A stretch of 47,126 nucleotides of DNA from a virus. Location of the stretch: IMG/VR virus record IMGVR_UViG_3300034418_011649, positions 1 through 47,126 of that record. One strand, given 5' to 3'. Positions 14,242 to 25,900 of the stretch are shown piece by piece (position 1 is the stretch's first letter; the number at the start of each line of letters is the position of its first letter). The notes beneath the pieces are model-generated. The model saw nothing but the letters and a program-made list of their open reading frames with translations. It did not search any database and was not told where the DNA came from. Position numbers and translations under genes: made by a program.

Positions 14242-17200
14242 TTAAGGTTGTAAACTTCCTACTAATGCCCAAGTATTTGTTCCTCCTATACTACCCAAAA
14301 ATTTAGCTGTTATAGCAGAACCCGTAGAATTTGCTTTTAATCCATTTTCAGAAATAACACTTTCACCCCCAGTTACTGTAAAATCAATTTGATTAGTTAA
14401 ATCTAATACAAAGAAATCCCATTCTTCCCCTCCTAATAAACTTGCTCCTCCTGCATTTAAAGTAAAAGTAATAGTACCTGTGCTTGAATCCATAGGATAT
14501 AAAAACCCCGGAGGTGTATTAGTTGTATCTTTATTATTAGTTATAGTAGTTCCTACTTCTTTATACCAAGCACTAGGGTTTAATTTATTAGCATAAGAAG
14601 CTGTAGTAGCAGTTAAAGCATTACCACTTAAAGCTCCTGAAAATGTTGTTGTTGTAAGTGTATTAGTTGAGGCATTATAAGATAAATTAGTATTATCTAT
14701 AAAAGGTGATTGGGCTCCTACACTATTATTTCCTACTAATACAGGGTAAGCTGTTGTATCAGTAGAGGTAACAGGATCAATTGTAATTTTAGAGGCAGAA
14801 TCAGATGTTAAGGCAAATGATGATGTTGGTACAGTCCCAAAAGAAAGAACACCGCTACCGTTTGTAATAAGTGATTGTCCGTTTGTTCCGTCTGTGGTTG
14901 GAAATGTGAATCCATCACCGTCTGGATTAACTGTAATAGCACCACTTGCACCTATTGTGACTACTGGAAAACTATTGTAGGCTATTTTTACATCATTGGC
15001 GCCAACAGAACCAAGCACCGAAGCAGTGGCACCACCTTCAATAAAAGTAGAAACACCGTCAGTCCTATCTAATACTAATAATGCGTTTGCACCAGTGTTT
15101 TCTATTTCTACTTGGTACGCAGGACTTGTTGTTCCAATGCCAATTCTGTTATTTGCTGCATCAACATAGAGTGTGTTTGTATCAACTGTTAGTCCTGTGA
15201 ATGTTGGAGAACCTGTAAAACTTAAAGCTCCTGCACCATTTGTTTGCAATATTTGATTGGCACTGCCATCACTAGTTGGAAACTTATATGCGTTGTTGAA
15301 TGTGATTGCGCCACCATCATTACCATCAATCTTAAATTGTGTTTTACTTGCGTCGGCTGGATCTGCTGAGGTGCCATCTGTGGTAACTGAAACTGTAAAC
15401 TGTGTTCTATTAGCATCATTAGTATTATCAAAAGCAAAAGAACCCCCAACGATAAGTGCCGAACCATTCCAATATTCGTGATTACTTCTATATAAATAAT
15501 CACCTGCTTGAATAGAAGAAGATAATGCTATTGTACCTCTATATCTTCTTGTTCTTAAATCTGGGGCATCAGCACTGTCATTGTACTGCTCCATGCGAAT
15601 CTGTGCGGTTTGGGCACCTTCGCCTGTCATATGAAGTGTTACCTCAGGGTTAGATTGATTAATACCGACATAATTATTTACTGTATCTAATGATAAAATA
15701 TTTGAAGATACTACTGAGTTTATACCATCGGCAACTATTAGTTCGTTTGTAGTAAAATTAGCACTTTTTGATATAAACCCATCTAACTGAGCACTACTTG
15801 ATATTAAAGAAGGTTTATTTGCAATATTAGCATATTCAACATAAGAAGCTGTTGAAGCAAATGATGCACTATCTATAGTACCTTCTAATAAAGAAGCTGT
15901 AGCTGCATAGGAAGCACTTGTTGCATTAGTAGATGTAGTAGCTGTTGAAGCATTACCACTTAAAGATCCAACAAAGATGTCTGCTGTAAGAGTATTAGAA
16001 CCCGGGTTATAGGTTAAAGTGCTACTGTCAACTTTTAGATTATTATAACCTGAGGTGTTATCCACAAAAGTAACATAGTAAGAATCTTCTACACCATCTT
16101 CATCAGTTATCGAAGATGAATTAGCATTAATTGCTAAAGAAGCTGTTTCAGAGGTAGAAGAGTTATCAGCATGTGAGGATGAAAGTGCACCATTGGCTGT
16201 TAAAGCATTTCCTGTTAAATTACCATTAAAGGTAGTAGCAGTTAAGGTATTGGTTGAAGCATTGTAAGATAAGTTAGCATTATCTATAAATGCTGCTTGA
16301 CCTGTTGCTGTATTTGCTCCTACTAATACAGGATATGTAGTAGTATCAGTAGAAGTATTAGCAGTTATTTTTATATTATTAGCTAAAGAAGCTGTTTCAG
16401 CAAATGATGCACTATCTATAGTACCTTCTAATAAAGAAGCTGTAGCTGCATAGGAAGCACTTGTTGCATTAGTAGCTGTAGTAGCACTCCCACTTAAACT
16501 ACCCGTAAAAGAAGTAGCTGTAACATTACCTGTTACTGATAAAGTAGAATTATCAAATGTAAGATTTGAGGATCCAACAAGTGTATCAGAATCATTAAAT
16601 GTAGCAACTTGATATTGAACGGGTGTTCCTTGTTTATCAACTAAGTTTCCTGCCCATACTTTAGGATCAATTTCATCTGTTACTAATTGATTAGAAGAAT
16701 TTTTTACTACTACTGAGTTGTCAGTACCTGTTCCAATTGTAGCGGTTATTCCTCCTGTTACTGTTAAAGTAGAACCATTAAATGTTAAATTAGCTTCCCC
16801 ATTTATACCCCCTGCTCCTGTAGATGTAATAACCCTATTATTAGTAGCATTAGTGTAAGAAGTTACGGTATCTGAACCTGTATCAACTGTTATATCAAAA
16901 GTTGAAGTATCACCTTTAGTAAAGGTAATAGTATTTAAAGAAACAGAAGCGGTTTGAAGTAAAGATCCAGTATTTACTGTAGCAGCAGAACCTGTATCAA
17001 CTGTTATATCAAAAGTAGTACTATCTCCTCTTTGAAATGTTATAGTATTTAAAGAAACAGAAGCATTATTTAATAAAGAACCTGTATCTACAGTTCCTCC
17101 CCCACCACTACCACTAACTGTGGTTAAAACTACTCTACCATCATCATTTATAGATAAGGCTTTTGGTCTATCTTCTTCAGGGACAGAAAGTAAAAAAACA

Positions 17201-17265
17201 TCAGAAACAAAAACATTCTGTCCTGTTCCATCTGTTCTTACGGAGAATTTTTTATTTTCAGCCAT
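14242..17265 (-). CDS. Tail fibre protein with internal repeats
   Basis: 1007 residues, rich in Ser, Thr, Asn and Ala. The N-terminal 130 residues hold two copies of an ASVSLNTITF...STFDITVDTGS unit. Long repeats follow, such as TNATSASYAATASLLEG (twice) and NLSYNASTNTLT (twice). The centre has fibre-type motifs VGINQSNPEVTLHM and IGIGTTSPAYQVEI, and the C-terminal 110 residues form a distinct domain (WYKEVGTTIT, then WALVGSLQP). This is the composition of trimeric beta-fibre shafts with a receptor-binding end. DNA for residues about 535-815 is clearly richer in G+C than the flanks, pointing to module exchange. It starts one base after its upstream neighbour ends. Confidence 0.85.
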   Translation of the reverse strand: MAENKKFSVRTDGTGQNVFVSDVFLLSVPEEDRPKALSINDDGRVVLTTVSGSGGGGTVDTGSLLNNASVSLNTITFQRGDSTTFDITVDTGSAATVNTGSLLQTASVSLNTITFTKGDTSTFDITVDTGSDTVTSYTNATNNRVITSTGAGGINGEANLTFNGSTLTVTGGITATIGTGTDNSVVVKNSSNQLVTDEIDPKVWAGNLVDKQGTPVQYQVATFNDSDTLVGSSNLTFDNSTLSVTGNVTATSFTGSLSGSATTATNATSASYAATASLLEGTIDSASFAETASLANNIKITANTSTDTTTYPVLVGANTATGQAAFIDNANLSYNASTNTLTATTFNGNLTGNALTANGALSSSHADNSSTSETASLAINANSSSITDEDGVEDSYYVTFVDNTSGYNNLKVDSSTLTYNPGSNTLTADIFVGSLSGNASTATTSTNATSASYAATASLLEGTIDSASFASTASYVEYANIANKPSLISSSAQLDGFISKSANFTTNELIVADGINSVVSSNILSLDTVNNYVGINQSNPEVTLHMTGEGAQTAQIRMEQYNDSADAPDLRTRRYRGTIALSSSIQAGDYLYRSNHEYWNGSALIVGGSFAFDNTNDANRTQFTVSVTTDGTSADPADASKTQFKIDGNDGGAITFNNAYKFPTSDGSANQILQTNGAGALSFTGSPTFTGLTVDTNTLYVDAANNRIGIGTTSPAYQVEIENTGANALLVLDRTDGVSTFIEGGATASVLGSVGANDVKIAYNSFPVVTIGASGAITVNPDGDGFTFPTTDGTNGQSLITNGSGVLSFGTVPTSSFALTSDSASKITIDPVTSTDTTAYPVLVGNNSVGAQSPFIDNTNLSYNASTNTLTTTTFSGALSGNALTATTASYANKLNPSAWYKEVGTTITNNKDTTNTPPGFLYPMDSSTGTITFTLNAGGASLLGGEEWDFFVLDLTNQIDFTVTGGESVISENGLKANSTGSAITAKFLGSIGGTNTWALVGSLQP
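15856..15932. repeat. 77-bp direct repeat, copy 1, in fibre gene
   Basis: Identical to 16399-16475, both in the same frame of the fibre gene, encoding ATSASYAATASLLEGT and onward. Perfect identity at 77 bp suggests recent duplication or gene conversion. Confidence 0.9.
16399..16475. repeat. 77-bp direct repeat, copy 2, in fibre gene
   Basis: Second perfect copy of 15856-15932. Recombination between the two would remove 543 bp, 181 codons in frame, shortening the shaft without breaking the protein. Confidence 0.9.
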
Positions 17266-17266
17266 T

Positions 17267-18202
17267 TTATCTATCTAGGTTTACATAAATAACAGTATCT
17301 GTGGTAGGAGAACTTTCTAAAGGTTGAGATAATTTTCCTACAGCTATTAAATTGTTGTTATCATCATATAAACCTACAGTAGTAATGTAAGGAGCAAATA
17401 ATGAACCTGTAGCAAAATCATATATTTTATGTTCACTTCCTGTTAAAGGGGCACTTCCTGAGATAAGTGAAGGATTTAGGGATAAATTAAATTCATTTTC
17501 TCTAATAACACACCTATATTGGGTTTCTAATATTTTATAAGAACTTTTAAATGAGCATGTAACATTAGATCCTGTAATAAGACCATCTATTAAATCTAAA
17601 TGGGTGTCTCCTGAATTTCCTGTAAAAATTACTAATCCATGAGGATAAATAATATTTCCTATTATTTCACTTCCTGAGATTAAGTTACCTTCTCCATCAT
17701 CTGTTAAAACATCTGTTCCATTTATTGTATAAGAAAAACTTTCAGGTTGAATAAATTCTCCAAATAAAGTAGAAGGAATAGTAACTATCCCTATTACAGC
17801 ATCAGAAGATGTTGGAAAATATTTAGCATAAGATAATGTTGTTTGAGGATAATTATATCTAGTTGGTCCTAAATAAGGTCCTACTTTAACATCACTATTA
17901 GCACCAGGAACTCCTAAAATTAAACTTGCAGTTGTTACACTATCACCATAACTACTTGATAAAAAATTTGAATAATATAAATGTTTAACAGATTCATAAA
18001 CTAATTTTTTATATCTAGTAGTATTATCTCCTGTGGTTTCTTCATTAGCAGGAATAAAATTTAAATTTGTATTGTTTTTTCCGTAATACCTATCAATTCC
18101 TGAACCAGTAATATTAGCTGCTCCCTCTAAATTAAATTGTTTATTAGATGTAAAAGGAGTGACTATAGCATCTCCCGGTGTAAGTTGTTTGTAGGCACTC
18201 AT
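17267..18202 (-). CDS. Virion structural protein with shared C-terminal adaptor domain
   Basis: 311 residues, beginning MSAYKQLTPGDAIVTPFTSN. The C-terminal 45 residues contain TTVGLYDDNNNLIAVGKLSQ, matched by the C-terminus of the next upstream gene (18213-19235). The pair appears to share an attachment domain. It sits between the baseplate genes and the fibre, which suggests a baseplate-to-fibre connector. The start is preceded by AAGGAGG five bases upstream, the only strong Shine-Dalgarno I noticed in the window. Function is inferred from position. Confidence 0.75.
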   Translation of the reverse strand: MSAYKQLTPGDAIVTPFTSNKQFNLEGAANITGSGIDRYYGKNNTNLNFIPANEETTGDNTTRYKKLVYESVKHLYYSNFLSSSYGDSVTTASLILGVPGANSDVKVGPYLGPTRYNYPQTTLSYAKYFPTSSDAVIGIVTIPSTLFGEFIQPESFSYTINGTDVLTDDGEGNLISGSEIIGNIIYPHGLVIFTGNSGDTHLDLIDGLITGSNVTCSFKSSYKILETQYRCVIRENEFNLSLNPSLISGSAPLTGSEHKIYDFATGSLFAPYITTVGLYDDNNNLIAVGKLSQPLESSPTTDTVIYVNLDR

Positions 18203-18207
18203 TCATT

Positions 18208-18215
18208 CCTCCTTA
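18208..18215 (-). promoter_or_regulatory. Strong Shine-Dalgarno sequence
   Basis: The minus strand reads TAAGGAGG, then five bases, then the ATG at 18202. The TAA is also the stop of the upstream gene. Spacing is optimal for base pairing with 16S rRNA. Other genes here have A/T-rich leaders without such a site. It also decides for ATG 18202 over the out-of-frame ATG at 18206. Confidence 0.6.
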
Positions 18216-19235
18216 AAAGTCTAGTTTTATTCTAATTGCTAATTCTTTTGTAAAATCTTTAGGAATTGGTCTCGATAATTTAGCTACAGCTAATAAATCA
18301 TTATTATCATTATATAAACCTACTGTAGTAGCGTATGTTCTAGGGTTAAAGTTAAATCCTTGATCTAAATAAATTATTTCTCCTGTAGAAGCTGAAATGA
18401 ATGAAGGGTTTTCAGAATAGTTCATCTCACTATTAGGGACTTTAATAAAAGCATAATTTGAAGAAATAGTTTCTTCAGAATTTAATTGAAATGAAGCAGC
18501 TCCTGAAATACGTGCAAATAATCTAGTATTATTAACTCCTGTATCTCCATCAAAAGATCTTGTAGTATTTAAAGCTATACCCCCATTAGCAGCAGATAAA
18601 TCTAAAGCTGGGGCGTTTAAAATAATAGTTCCAATATCTGGTAAGAAATAACCATAAGAACCTGAATTAGTAGTATATCCTGTACCTGAATAAGCGGCTC
18701 CATTAGAACCAGAAACAATTTGAAAAACCCTACCAGCATCATTGAAACTTACAGAAGCAATATCTTTACTATCATCTGTTAGTTCTAAAGTTCTACCTGA
18801 ACCTGAGAGTTGAAGATTGAAAGTTCCAGGAAATAATTTTTCTTTATATCTTGTTCTATCTATAGAAAGAATATAAAAATCAGATTGTGTAACTCCTCCA
18901 AAATTAAAATCAGCATTTTCATCTCCTAAAACTAAAGTCCTATATTGACCATAAATTGTTCTTGAATAAGAATTACCTCCTACAGCACTATTATAAAGAG
19001 CACTACCACTACCTTGTTTATTAGCATAAGCAATAGCAAACTGAACTTCAGAAATAGTTTCTGATGAAGCTGTTTGATAAATATTTAGATAATAGTTACC
19101 TGCTGAGCTAGCTTCTTGGGTAGAAGAAGTAAAAAAAGTAGCTAAAGTTGGAACTGTTCCTGACCACAAAGTAGCTGTAATAGCTTCTGAGTTAACTATG
19201 AAATCTGTTCCGGAATTTAATGGTAAAAATGACAT
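18213..19235 (-). CDS. Virion structural protein, paralogous C-terminus to the 17267-18202 product
   Basis: 340 residues, Ser/Thr/Gly-rich beta-type sequence starting MSFLPLNSGTDFIVNSEA. The C-terminus carries ATTVGLYNDNNDLLAVAKLS, clearly related to the neighbour's TTVGLYDDNNNLIAVGKLSQ. The N-terminal parts differ, so these are probably two proteins built on a common anchoring domain. It lies between the 221-residue and 311-residue structural genes. Expected in the baseplate or fibre network; no enzyme motif. Confidence 0.75.
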   Translation of the reverse strand: MSFLPLNSGTDFIVNSEAITATLWSGTVPTLATFFTSSTQEASSAGNYYLNIYQTASSETISEVQFAIAYANKQGSGSALYNSAVGGNSYSRTIYGQYRTLVLGDENADFNFGGVTQSDFYILSIDRTRYKEKLFPGTFNLQLSGSGRTLELTDDSKDIASVSFNDAGRVFQIVSGSNGAAYSGTGYTTNSGSYGYFLPDIGTIILNAPALDLSAANGGIALNTTRSFDGDTGVNNTRLFARISGAASFQLNSEETISSNYAFIKVPNSEMNYSENPSFISASTGEIIYLDQGFNFNPRTYATTVGLYNDNNDLLAVAKLSRPIPKDFTKELAIRIKLDF

Positions 19236-19252
19236 TTTTATATAATTTTATA

Positions 19253-19918
19253 TTAAGCTGATTTTGTAATTGTAATAGGTACTTGTAAACGAGCTCCTGA
19301 GGTATTTCCTTGAATAATTAACAAAGAATTAATTGAGGTAGAACTACCAAATAACACATTAGTTGAAGTAGCTGTTAGAGTAATACCTGTTCCAACATAG
19401 GTTCTAGAAACATTAGTACCTAATGAAGCAGCTATTTCTTGAGCTACATTAACTGTGCTAGGTTGGGATGTTCCTGGAACTCCTGCTATATTAATAGTAG
19501 AATATAACCTAACATCAGATAAAGTAAATGAATAAGTTTCAGCTACATTACCTAAACTACCTCCTCTCGAAGTAGTAGGGGTAATAGTTTGAGAATTAGC
19601 TTGAACAATTTTATAATTTCCTGCCACACTCGCAATAAATGGTAAAATATAAGTACCACGAGTAGCTGTGGTTAATTTATATTTCATAATTTGAGTTTCA
19701 TCAGGGAATGCTTCTAATAAAGGCATGTTTTCAATTGCCTCTCCATAATATGCTGAACCTGATGGGTGAGAAGGATTATATAATGTATAATCAATTTCAT
19801 CGTCAGATAAAGCAAACTTAGTAATGTTAAAAGCTCCTGCCCCCTGAGCTAGTAATTCTCTTCCTTTTTTGGTTAATATAGCATCAACTGTTACAATAGT
19901 ATTATTTAAGTATCCCAT
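19253..19918 (-). CDS. Structural protein of the tail module
   Basis: 221 residues. It starts MGYLNNTIVTVDAILTKKGR, with a short helix (KKGRELLAQGAG) and then FNITKFALSDDEIDYTLYNP, a pattern I associate with small phage tail or fibre-network proteins. The second half is beta-rich with many Thr and Ser. An ATATTTATA motif lies 21 bases before the ATG. The gene follows the 2287-residue protein by about 70 bases. Specific function unknown. Confidence 0.65.
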   Translation of the reverse strand: MGYLNNTIVTVDAILTKKGRELLAQGAGAFNITKFALSDDEIDYTLYNPSHPSGSAYYGEAIENMPLLEAFPDETQIMKYKLTTATRGTYILPFIASVAGNYKIVQANSQTITPTTSRGGSLGNVAETYSFTLSDVRLYSTINIAGVPGTSQPSTVNVAQEIAASLGTNVSRTYVGTGITLTATSTNVLFGSSTSINSLLIIQGNTSGARLQVPITITKSA

Positions 19919-19987
19919 TTTTTATTAATTTTTATCTCGTATAAATATCGTTAATTTAAGTATTTTTTATTTTATTCCAAAGTATTT

Positions 19988-22900
19988 TTAGGAGGTTAGA
20001 GTTGAAGGACTTATACTATTAGATGATCCTAGAAAATCTGATAGTGCTTGGGATTGGTATTTAGGAGTTAAATATCCCCTAGAAGTTGTTCCAACACTAG
20101 GTTTTTCACCTTTTAGTAAAATAAATCTTGCATCATCAGTATATCTTCTAATCATAAATTGAGTAATATTACTACCAGATGGTGGTGGAGCATTTAATTG
20201 AATTTGAAGATTAGGGGCATATGATACTTGGTATTGTGTTTCTCCCCCAATAAGCCCTACAACTGTAGTAGATCCATCCCATTGTACTACATTTAAAATT
20301 ATTCTAGTGTAATTTTCTTTTCCTTCAAATCTAATTTCATCCCCAATTTTAATTTCAAAAGGTTCTATCAAAGGACCAAATCCTGAATTTGGGATACCTG
20401 CTGGGACTTTACCATAAGAACCAGCTAATGCCACTGAACTAGTTAACCATGTACTAGTAACAGATCCTGTTGTCCATATTGAAGCAGTAGTAACCCCCCC
20501 TATAGGTGATTCATTTTGTTCAGACTTAAAGAAATCATTATTATAAGCATTAATTGTTACACTTCCTGTATATCCAACTTCTTCAGGGATTATTACTACT
20601 TTTACAGTATCACCTGTTTCAAAGAAACTAAATTCTTCTTGTTCTAAAGTAATACTACTTGTAGCTCCAAATGCAGCTAAACTTATTAATCCTTCTTCTA
20701 AAGTTTCATCACTATTTTTTAATAATTTTACAGTAAATAAACTATCTTTTTTAGATAAAGTTTGGGTAGATAATGTTACTTTAGTAAAAAATTTAACACT
20801 TGTAATTGAAGCACTTGTAAAAGTATAAGTATCTGTAGAGATATTAAAATTAGCGTCAACTCCACTTGTAGCATTACTTTGGGTAGTCCAATTATAAGTA
20901 ATTTGAGAAGAAGCAGTAGGAACAAATGTGTAACTTCCTGTGTTTCTAGCTATAAAAACATAATCAGTACCAAAAGGAAGGGATTGGATAAAAGGAATTG
21001 AAGAGGTAAAGATACTATCTTTAGTAACTGCTTTGAACCCACCACCCCCAGAATCAGATATTGATGGGTTATATATCTCATTATATAATACAGGATCAAC
21101 TCTTTTTCCCCCTTTAAGGACTTGTTTTTGTCCTACTAAGTTTCTTTGATCTGATTCAAATTCTTGGGTATCAAGTACTTCAACATTGACATAATCATTA
21201 TAACTAAAATTATTAGCTATATCAGGTTGAGCATATGAAAATCCATCTAATTGTGGATAATTACTTACATCTAATACTCCAGAATTATCTGAAATTCTTG
21301 AGGATAAATTATTTGTTTCTCTAATAGGCCCAGGATCTAATGAAGTAATACTGAAAATTGAAGGGGTTAATATTTTATCAACTTGGACTATTGAAGCATT
21401 TTTAATTTCAGGAGCAGCATCATTAATATTTTTAAATGAAACAGCTAACGATTTTAGTGATTTAAGAGGAATTCTGTCACCAACAACCATAGTATTAATG
21501 GGTTTAGGAGTAATTATAGGCCCATTAATATTTAATAATTTATTATCAAAAAATAAATTTTTATTATTTTTAATTCTTATAGTAATTCCTCCTGAAATTT
21601 GATTAACATCAGGTGCTATAATTTTAGTACCATTATATCTTGCCCTAATGTGAGGAGTATAACTATAATTATAAGGTTTTACATTTGACCTAATAGCAGT
21701 ATTATTTAATATCTTAGTAAAGTTTTGAGGAGTAAATGAGCTTGAAGGTGAAACTGTAAATTGGGGTCCTATAGCCGGGTATCTGGATTCTAAGTAAATC
21801 TTATTAGTTTCATATTTATCTACTAACCCTGATAAAACATCACAATCTGTATTATAAAAAGGTTGTGTTAAATAAGGTTCTACAATTGTTGAAGAAGTAC
21901 TAAAAGATTGAGTAATTATTAAATTACCTGATGCATCTGAAGCAGTTAAAGTTACTTTAATTTCTTCAAAGAATTGATCTAATGAAGAAGATATAATTCT
22001 TCCAGGTTCTTGTCCAGGTGGCTCTCCACCAGGTGTAATTTGACCCACACCTACTCGATTTGCATCTTCAATAAAGAAAGTTAAATTATCTAAAGGATTA
22101 AAATCTGTAATATTAGAAGATGAAATTGAATATTGAAATACAACATTTTCATCAAAGGAAGCAGTAAGTCGAGAACCTGAAGTATATGCGCTTATAGGTA
22201 AATTAATTAGTTGGGAGGATGCTATATTAGATGTTTCTTTAGCAATACCAAAAACAAAATTATAACCGTCTTCGAAAGTTAAATTATCATTATCATAAGT
22301 TACGGATCCTGAGAAATTAACTTTAAAATTAAAATTAAATATAGAAAAATCATTAGCTTCTCCTGATTCGGTTATAGCTGAAGTATATTTATAGGCTGTA
22401 ACTTTAGTGCCTGTTTCATCAAGTGTAGTATCAAAAATAAATGTTCCTTCTGCATCCGAACTAATAGAAGCAGTACAAGAACCTGTTGTATTATAAGAAT
22501 CATCACCCTCTACAGGGAAATCAAAATATAATTTTGTTTGTCCTAATTTAGAATTAGTACTATCTATAGGTTGATTATTTTCAGCATTAAAATTATAGGG
22601 TTTAGTAGGATCTTGACCATTTAATCCTGAAGGTTGAAAACCTGTGGTTATTACGTCAGTAAAAGATTGGGAATAAAATTCAACATCATATTGACCCGTC
22701 ACCCAACTTGTAGCACCTGCTGAGGATGAAAAATGAACTAAATTGTATTCATGATAATCTGTACCACCCGCTCCTTTGCTTGAAATCACATATAATACTT
22801 GATCAGTACCAGCATAATTAAGATTAGAGAAAGAAGCTGTCCAACCAGCACCAACATTATTTAATGAGGCACTACTATTAATTAAAGAAGTTTGATCAAG

Positions 22901-25900
22901 ATCACTAATTTCTATTCTACCAGTATCTTCATAAGCAGAATTATCTGTTAAAACTTCACCAATACTAGGATCCTGGCTTGTAATATCTTTATTACTATAT
23001 TGTCTATTATTACTTCCTGTTAAACTAATTAATTGTTCAATATTAGAAATTGAAGCAGTAAAAGGTCCAGGAGTATCTGATAGGGTGTAAGTAACACTAC
23101 CTGTTATAAAATTACTTGGTTTTCTATAAGTAGTATCATTAATAATACTTGTAATACCATTTTCAGCAATTTGATAAGTATAAAAAGTAGAAGCCTCCGA
23201 AATTGTTTCTACAGGTAATTCATATAAGTTATTACTTGCAAATAATAATCTTAAATTATTAACATTTTCTATAAAAGAAGATTTATTATCTCCATTAATA
23301 TCTTCTTTATGTATTTTTACATATTGAACTCCTTTAAAACCATTTTCATAAGTTTCACCCGAGTATAGGATTAATATTTGACCTGATTTTGGGGTTAGAG
23401 AGCTAAACTGTTCAATAGTATTACCAAAAGTAGAAGAAAATACTATAGGAGAATATTGTAAAGCCTCATCAGTTGCATCTAAAAATATAGCACATTCAGG
23501 ATTTAATGATTGAGTAGTTGTTATTAAAGTAGAACCACTAAATTCCCCTGTATAAAATTCTGCTTGGGTACTATTAATTTCTGGGGTACTCCCACTTATA
23601 GTGGCAAAACTTTCACTAAAAGATTGTGTTAGATTCATTATAAATGAACCCGTAGCAGGATTAATTCCTTCAGATTGACCTTCAGGACTATAAGCGTATT
23701 GATTATATTGTTCAAAAGATCCTAAAGTACCTCCTTTAACATTACCTATATTAGTAGAACCTGAGTATAGTGTATCAATATATGTTGGTAAAGGAATAGG
23801 TGCTCTGTTTCTTTCTAATAAATGTTGTTTTACTACTAAACCTGTAGAGGCTTCAACTCTAGCAGGAATAAAATCTTTAAGTAATTTAAATAAAGAATTA
23901 TCAAAATATTTAATTAATCTTGTATAATCTTTTAAATTATAATTATGTGTATATTTTTCAAAGAAATTATTTCTAAATTTTTCTAAATCAGGATATTGAT
24001 TAGAACCTGTAGTAGATAGTAAAGAAGGATTACCTAAATATTCTCCTATATTAAAGAAACCTAATTGATTTATAATATCATCATTAATCTCATTTTGAGG
24101 AGAAAATGCAATTTCTAAAGTAGTTAAATCTCTAGTATATGTTTGATCTTGTGGAGGATTTTGTTCTATTCTAACTAAAGGTGATAAAATATCTCCGGAT
24201 GCTGTTGATTGAACATCAATCCTAATTTTATCATTTATTCTATTTTTAACACCTGCTACTACTTGATCTAAGAAAATATATTCCTCATTTGTAGAAAAAG
24301 TATAAGAACCACTAATAGAATATGAATTTCCACTTGCAAATGATGAAGTTGGAGTGTAAGAACCTGTAACTGAAGGGTGAATTGATGTTCTTGATTGATT
24401 CCCCGTTCCAGAATTATCTAAAACTGCTCCTAATGAAGCTCTAAAAAATAATGAGTTAAATGAAGAATCAGATCCTTCTAAAGAATTACCTTCTATTGAT
24501 AAAGGATTCATTGTGTAATCCTCAAATGATTGAGTATTTAAGGCTATACTATAATATCTAACTTCTTGGAATGAACCTGTAAAGGGTTGATAGGTTTTAC
24601 CTCCATAAGTATAAGAACTACTATAAGGTAATTGTAATGTTCCTTCATCCTCCCAAGCTGTACTTCCGGTACATGAAGCAGATTGATAAAATCCTATTTG
24701 AGAACCATCATTACCTGTATAAAGTTTGTTAGCAACATATAAATCATACACATAATCACTACCTTCTAAAGTTTCTGTAACCATTAAAGATACCCAAGTA
24801 TCATTAAATACAGGTACATATACACTAGCAGAAACATCATTAGTTTCATTTATATATTTAATAGTAGCAAATGTGTTTTCAGGATCCACTACCGAACCTG
24901 AATAAGATCCTGAGGTAAATAATGACCCGGTATATTCAATAACTACGGCAAAATCTGTTGAATTCTCAGTTACAGCTAATGATTGACTATATGTTGTGAC
25001 TGTTGCAAGATTTGGTGCTTTAAAACGAAATTCTACAGTTTTAGGAAAAACCTCAGCATGTGAAGATGTTTGCCAAGGGATTTCTACCCAACCTCCCGAG
25101 CCTGAAGGGGTAAATGCATAATTAGCTTTATTATACCAATAATCCCAATCATTTGAATTATCTCTATCTTTACCCCCAAATTCAGATATTCTTAAAACAG
25201 TATTAGGAACTCCATAACAGTTAATAATAGTTCTTAGAGCATCTATTGTACCTTTTTTCTTTAAAATAGTAGGTAAATTATGATATAATCTACTGTAAAT
25301 TTCTTCATTTACTTCTGTTAAGGGAATTATATCAGAAGAAGCAGTTACATAATTAGTAATTAATTCTGAGCCTGTAGGGGGTAATGTACTACCACTAACT
25401 CCTATACCTAAAAAAGCACTATATAAATCTTGATTACTAAAGTTGTTTTGATAAATTTTAATACCAAAATCCCTTAATATATCAGCAATTAAATCCCTAG
25501 AAGCTCCATAACCAACTCTATTATCTCTATCATATTTGTTACTAATATCTTTAATATAAGTCCAAATAGTATCAAAATGTTGACCTACCATTTCAACAAA
25601 TAATTCATAATTAGAATTATCTGCGTCTTCTCTAATAAAATCAGGTATAGTATAAACTAAATTATTAACATTTTCCCTGTCATAATCAGAACCACTTGTT
25701 AAATTTTCTGTTAACCAATTTAATGCTTGAGAAGAAGTAGTATTATATAATGTGTAGGGTTTAGATGAATTAGATTTTGGATAAGCTTTACTACTAGATT
25801 CAAAATACATATAACGTTCAAATCCATCAAAATTTTCTACAATACCAGAAATTAAATTTTGATAAATAGCAGAACTTGCTGATATAGGGGTAGTAGGAGT

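Noticed and set aside
15222-15503. Minus-strand frame of 93 codons within the fibre gene
   Set aside because: It is an alternative frame of the G+C-richer patch, fully covered by the clear fibre protein.
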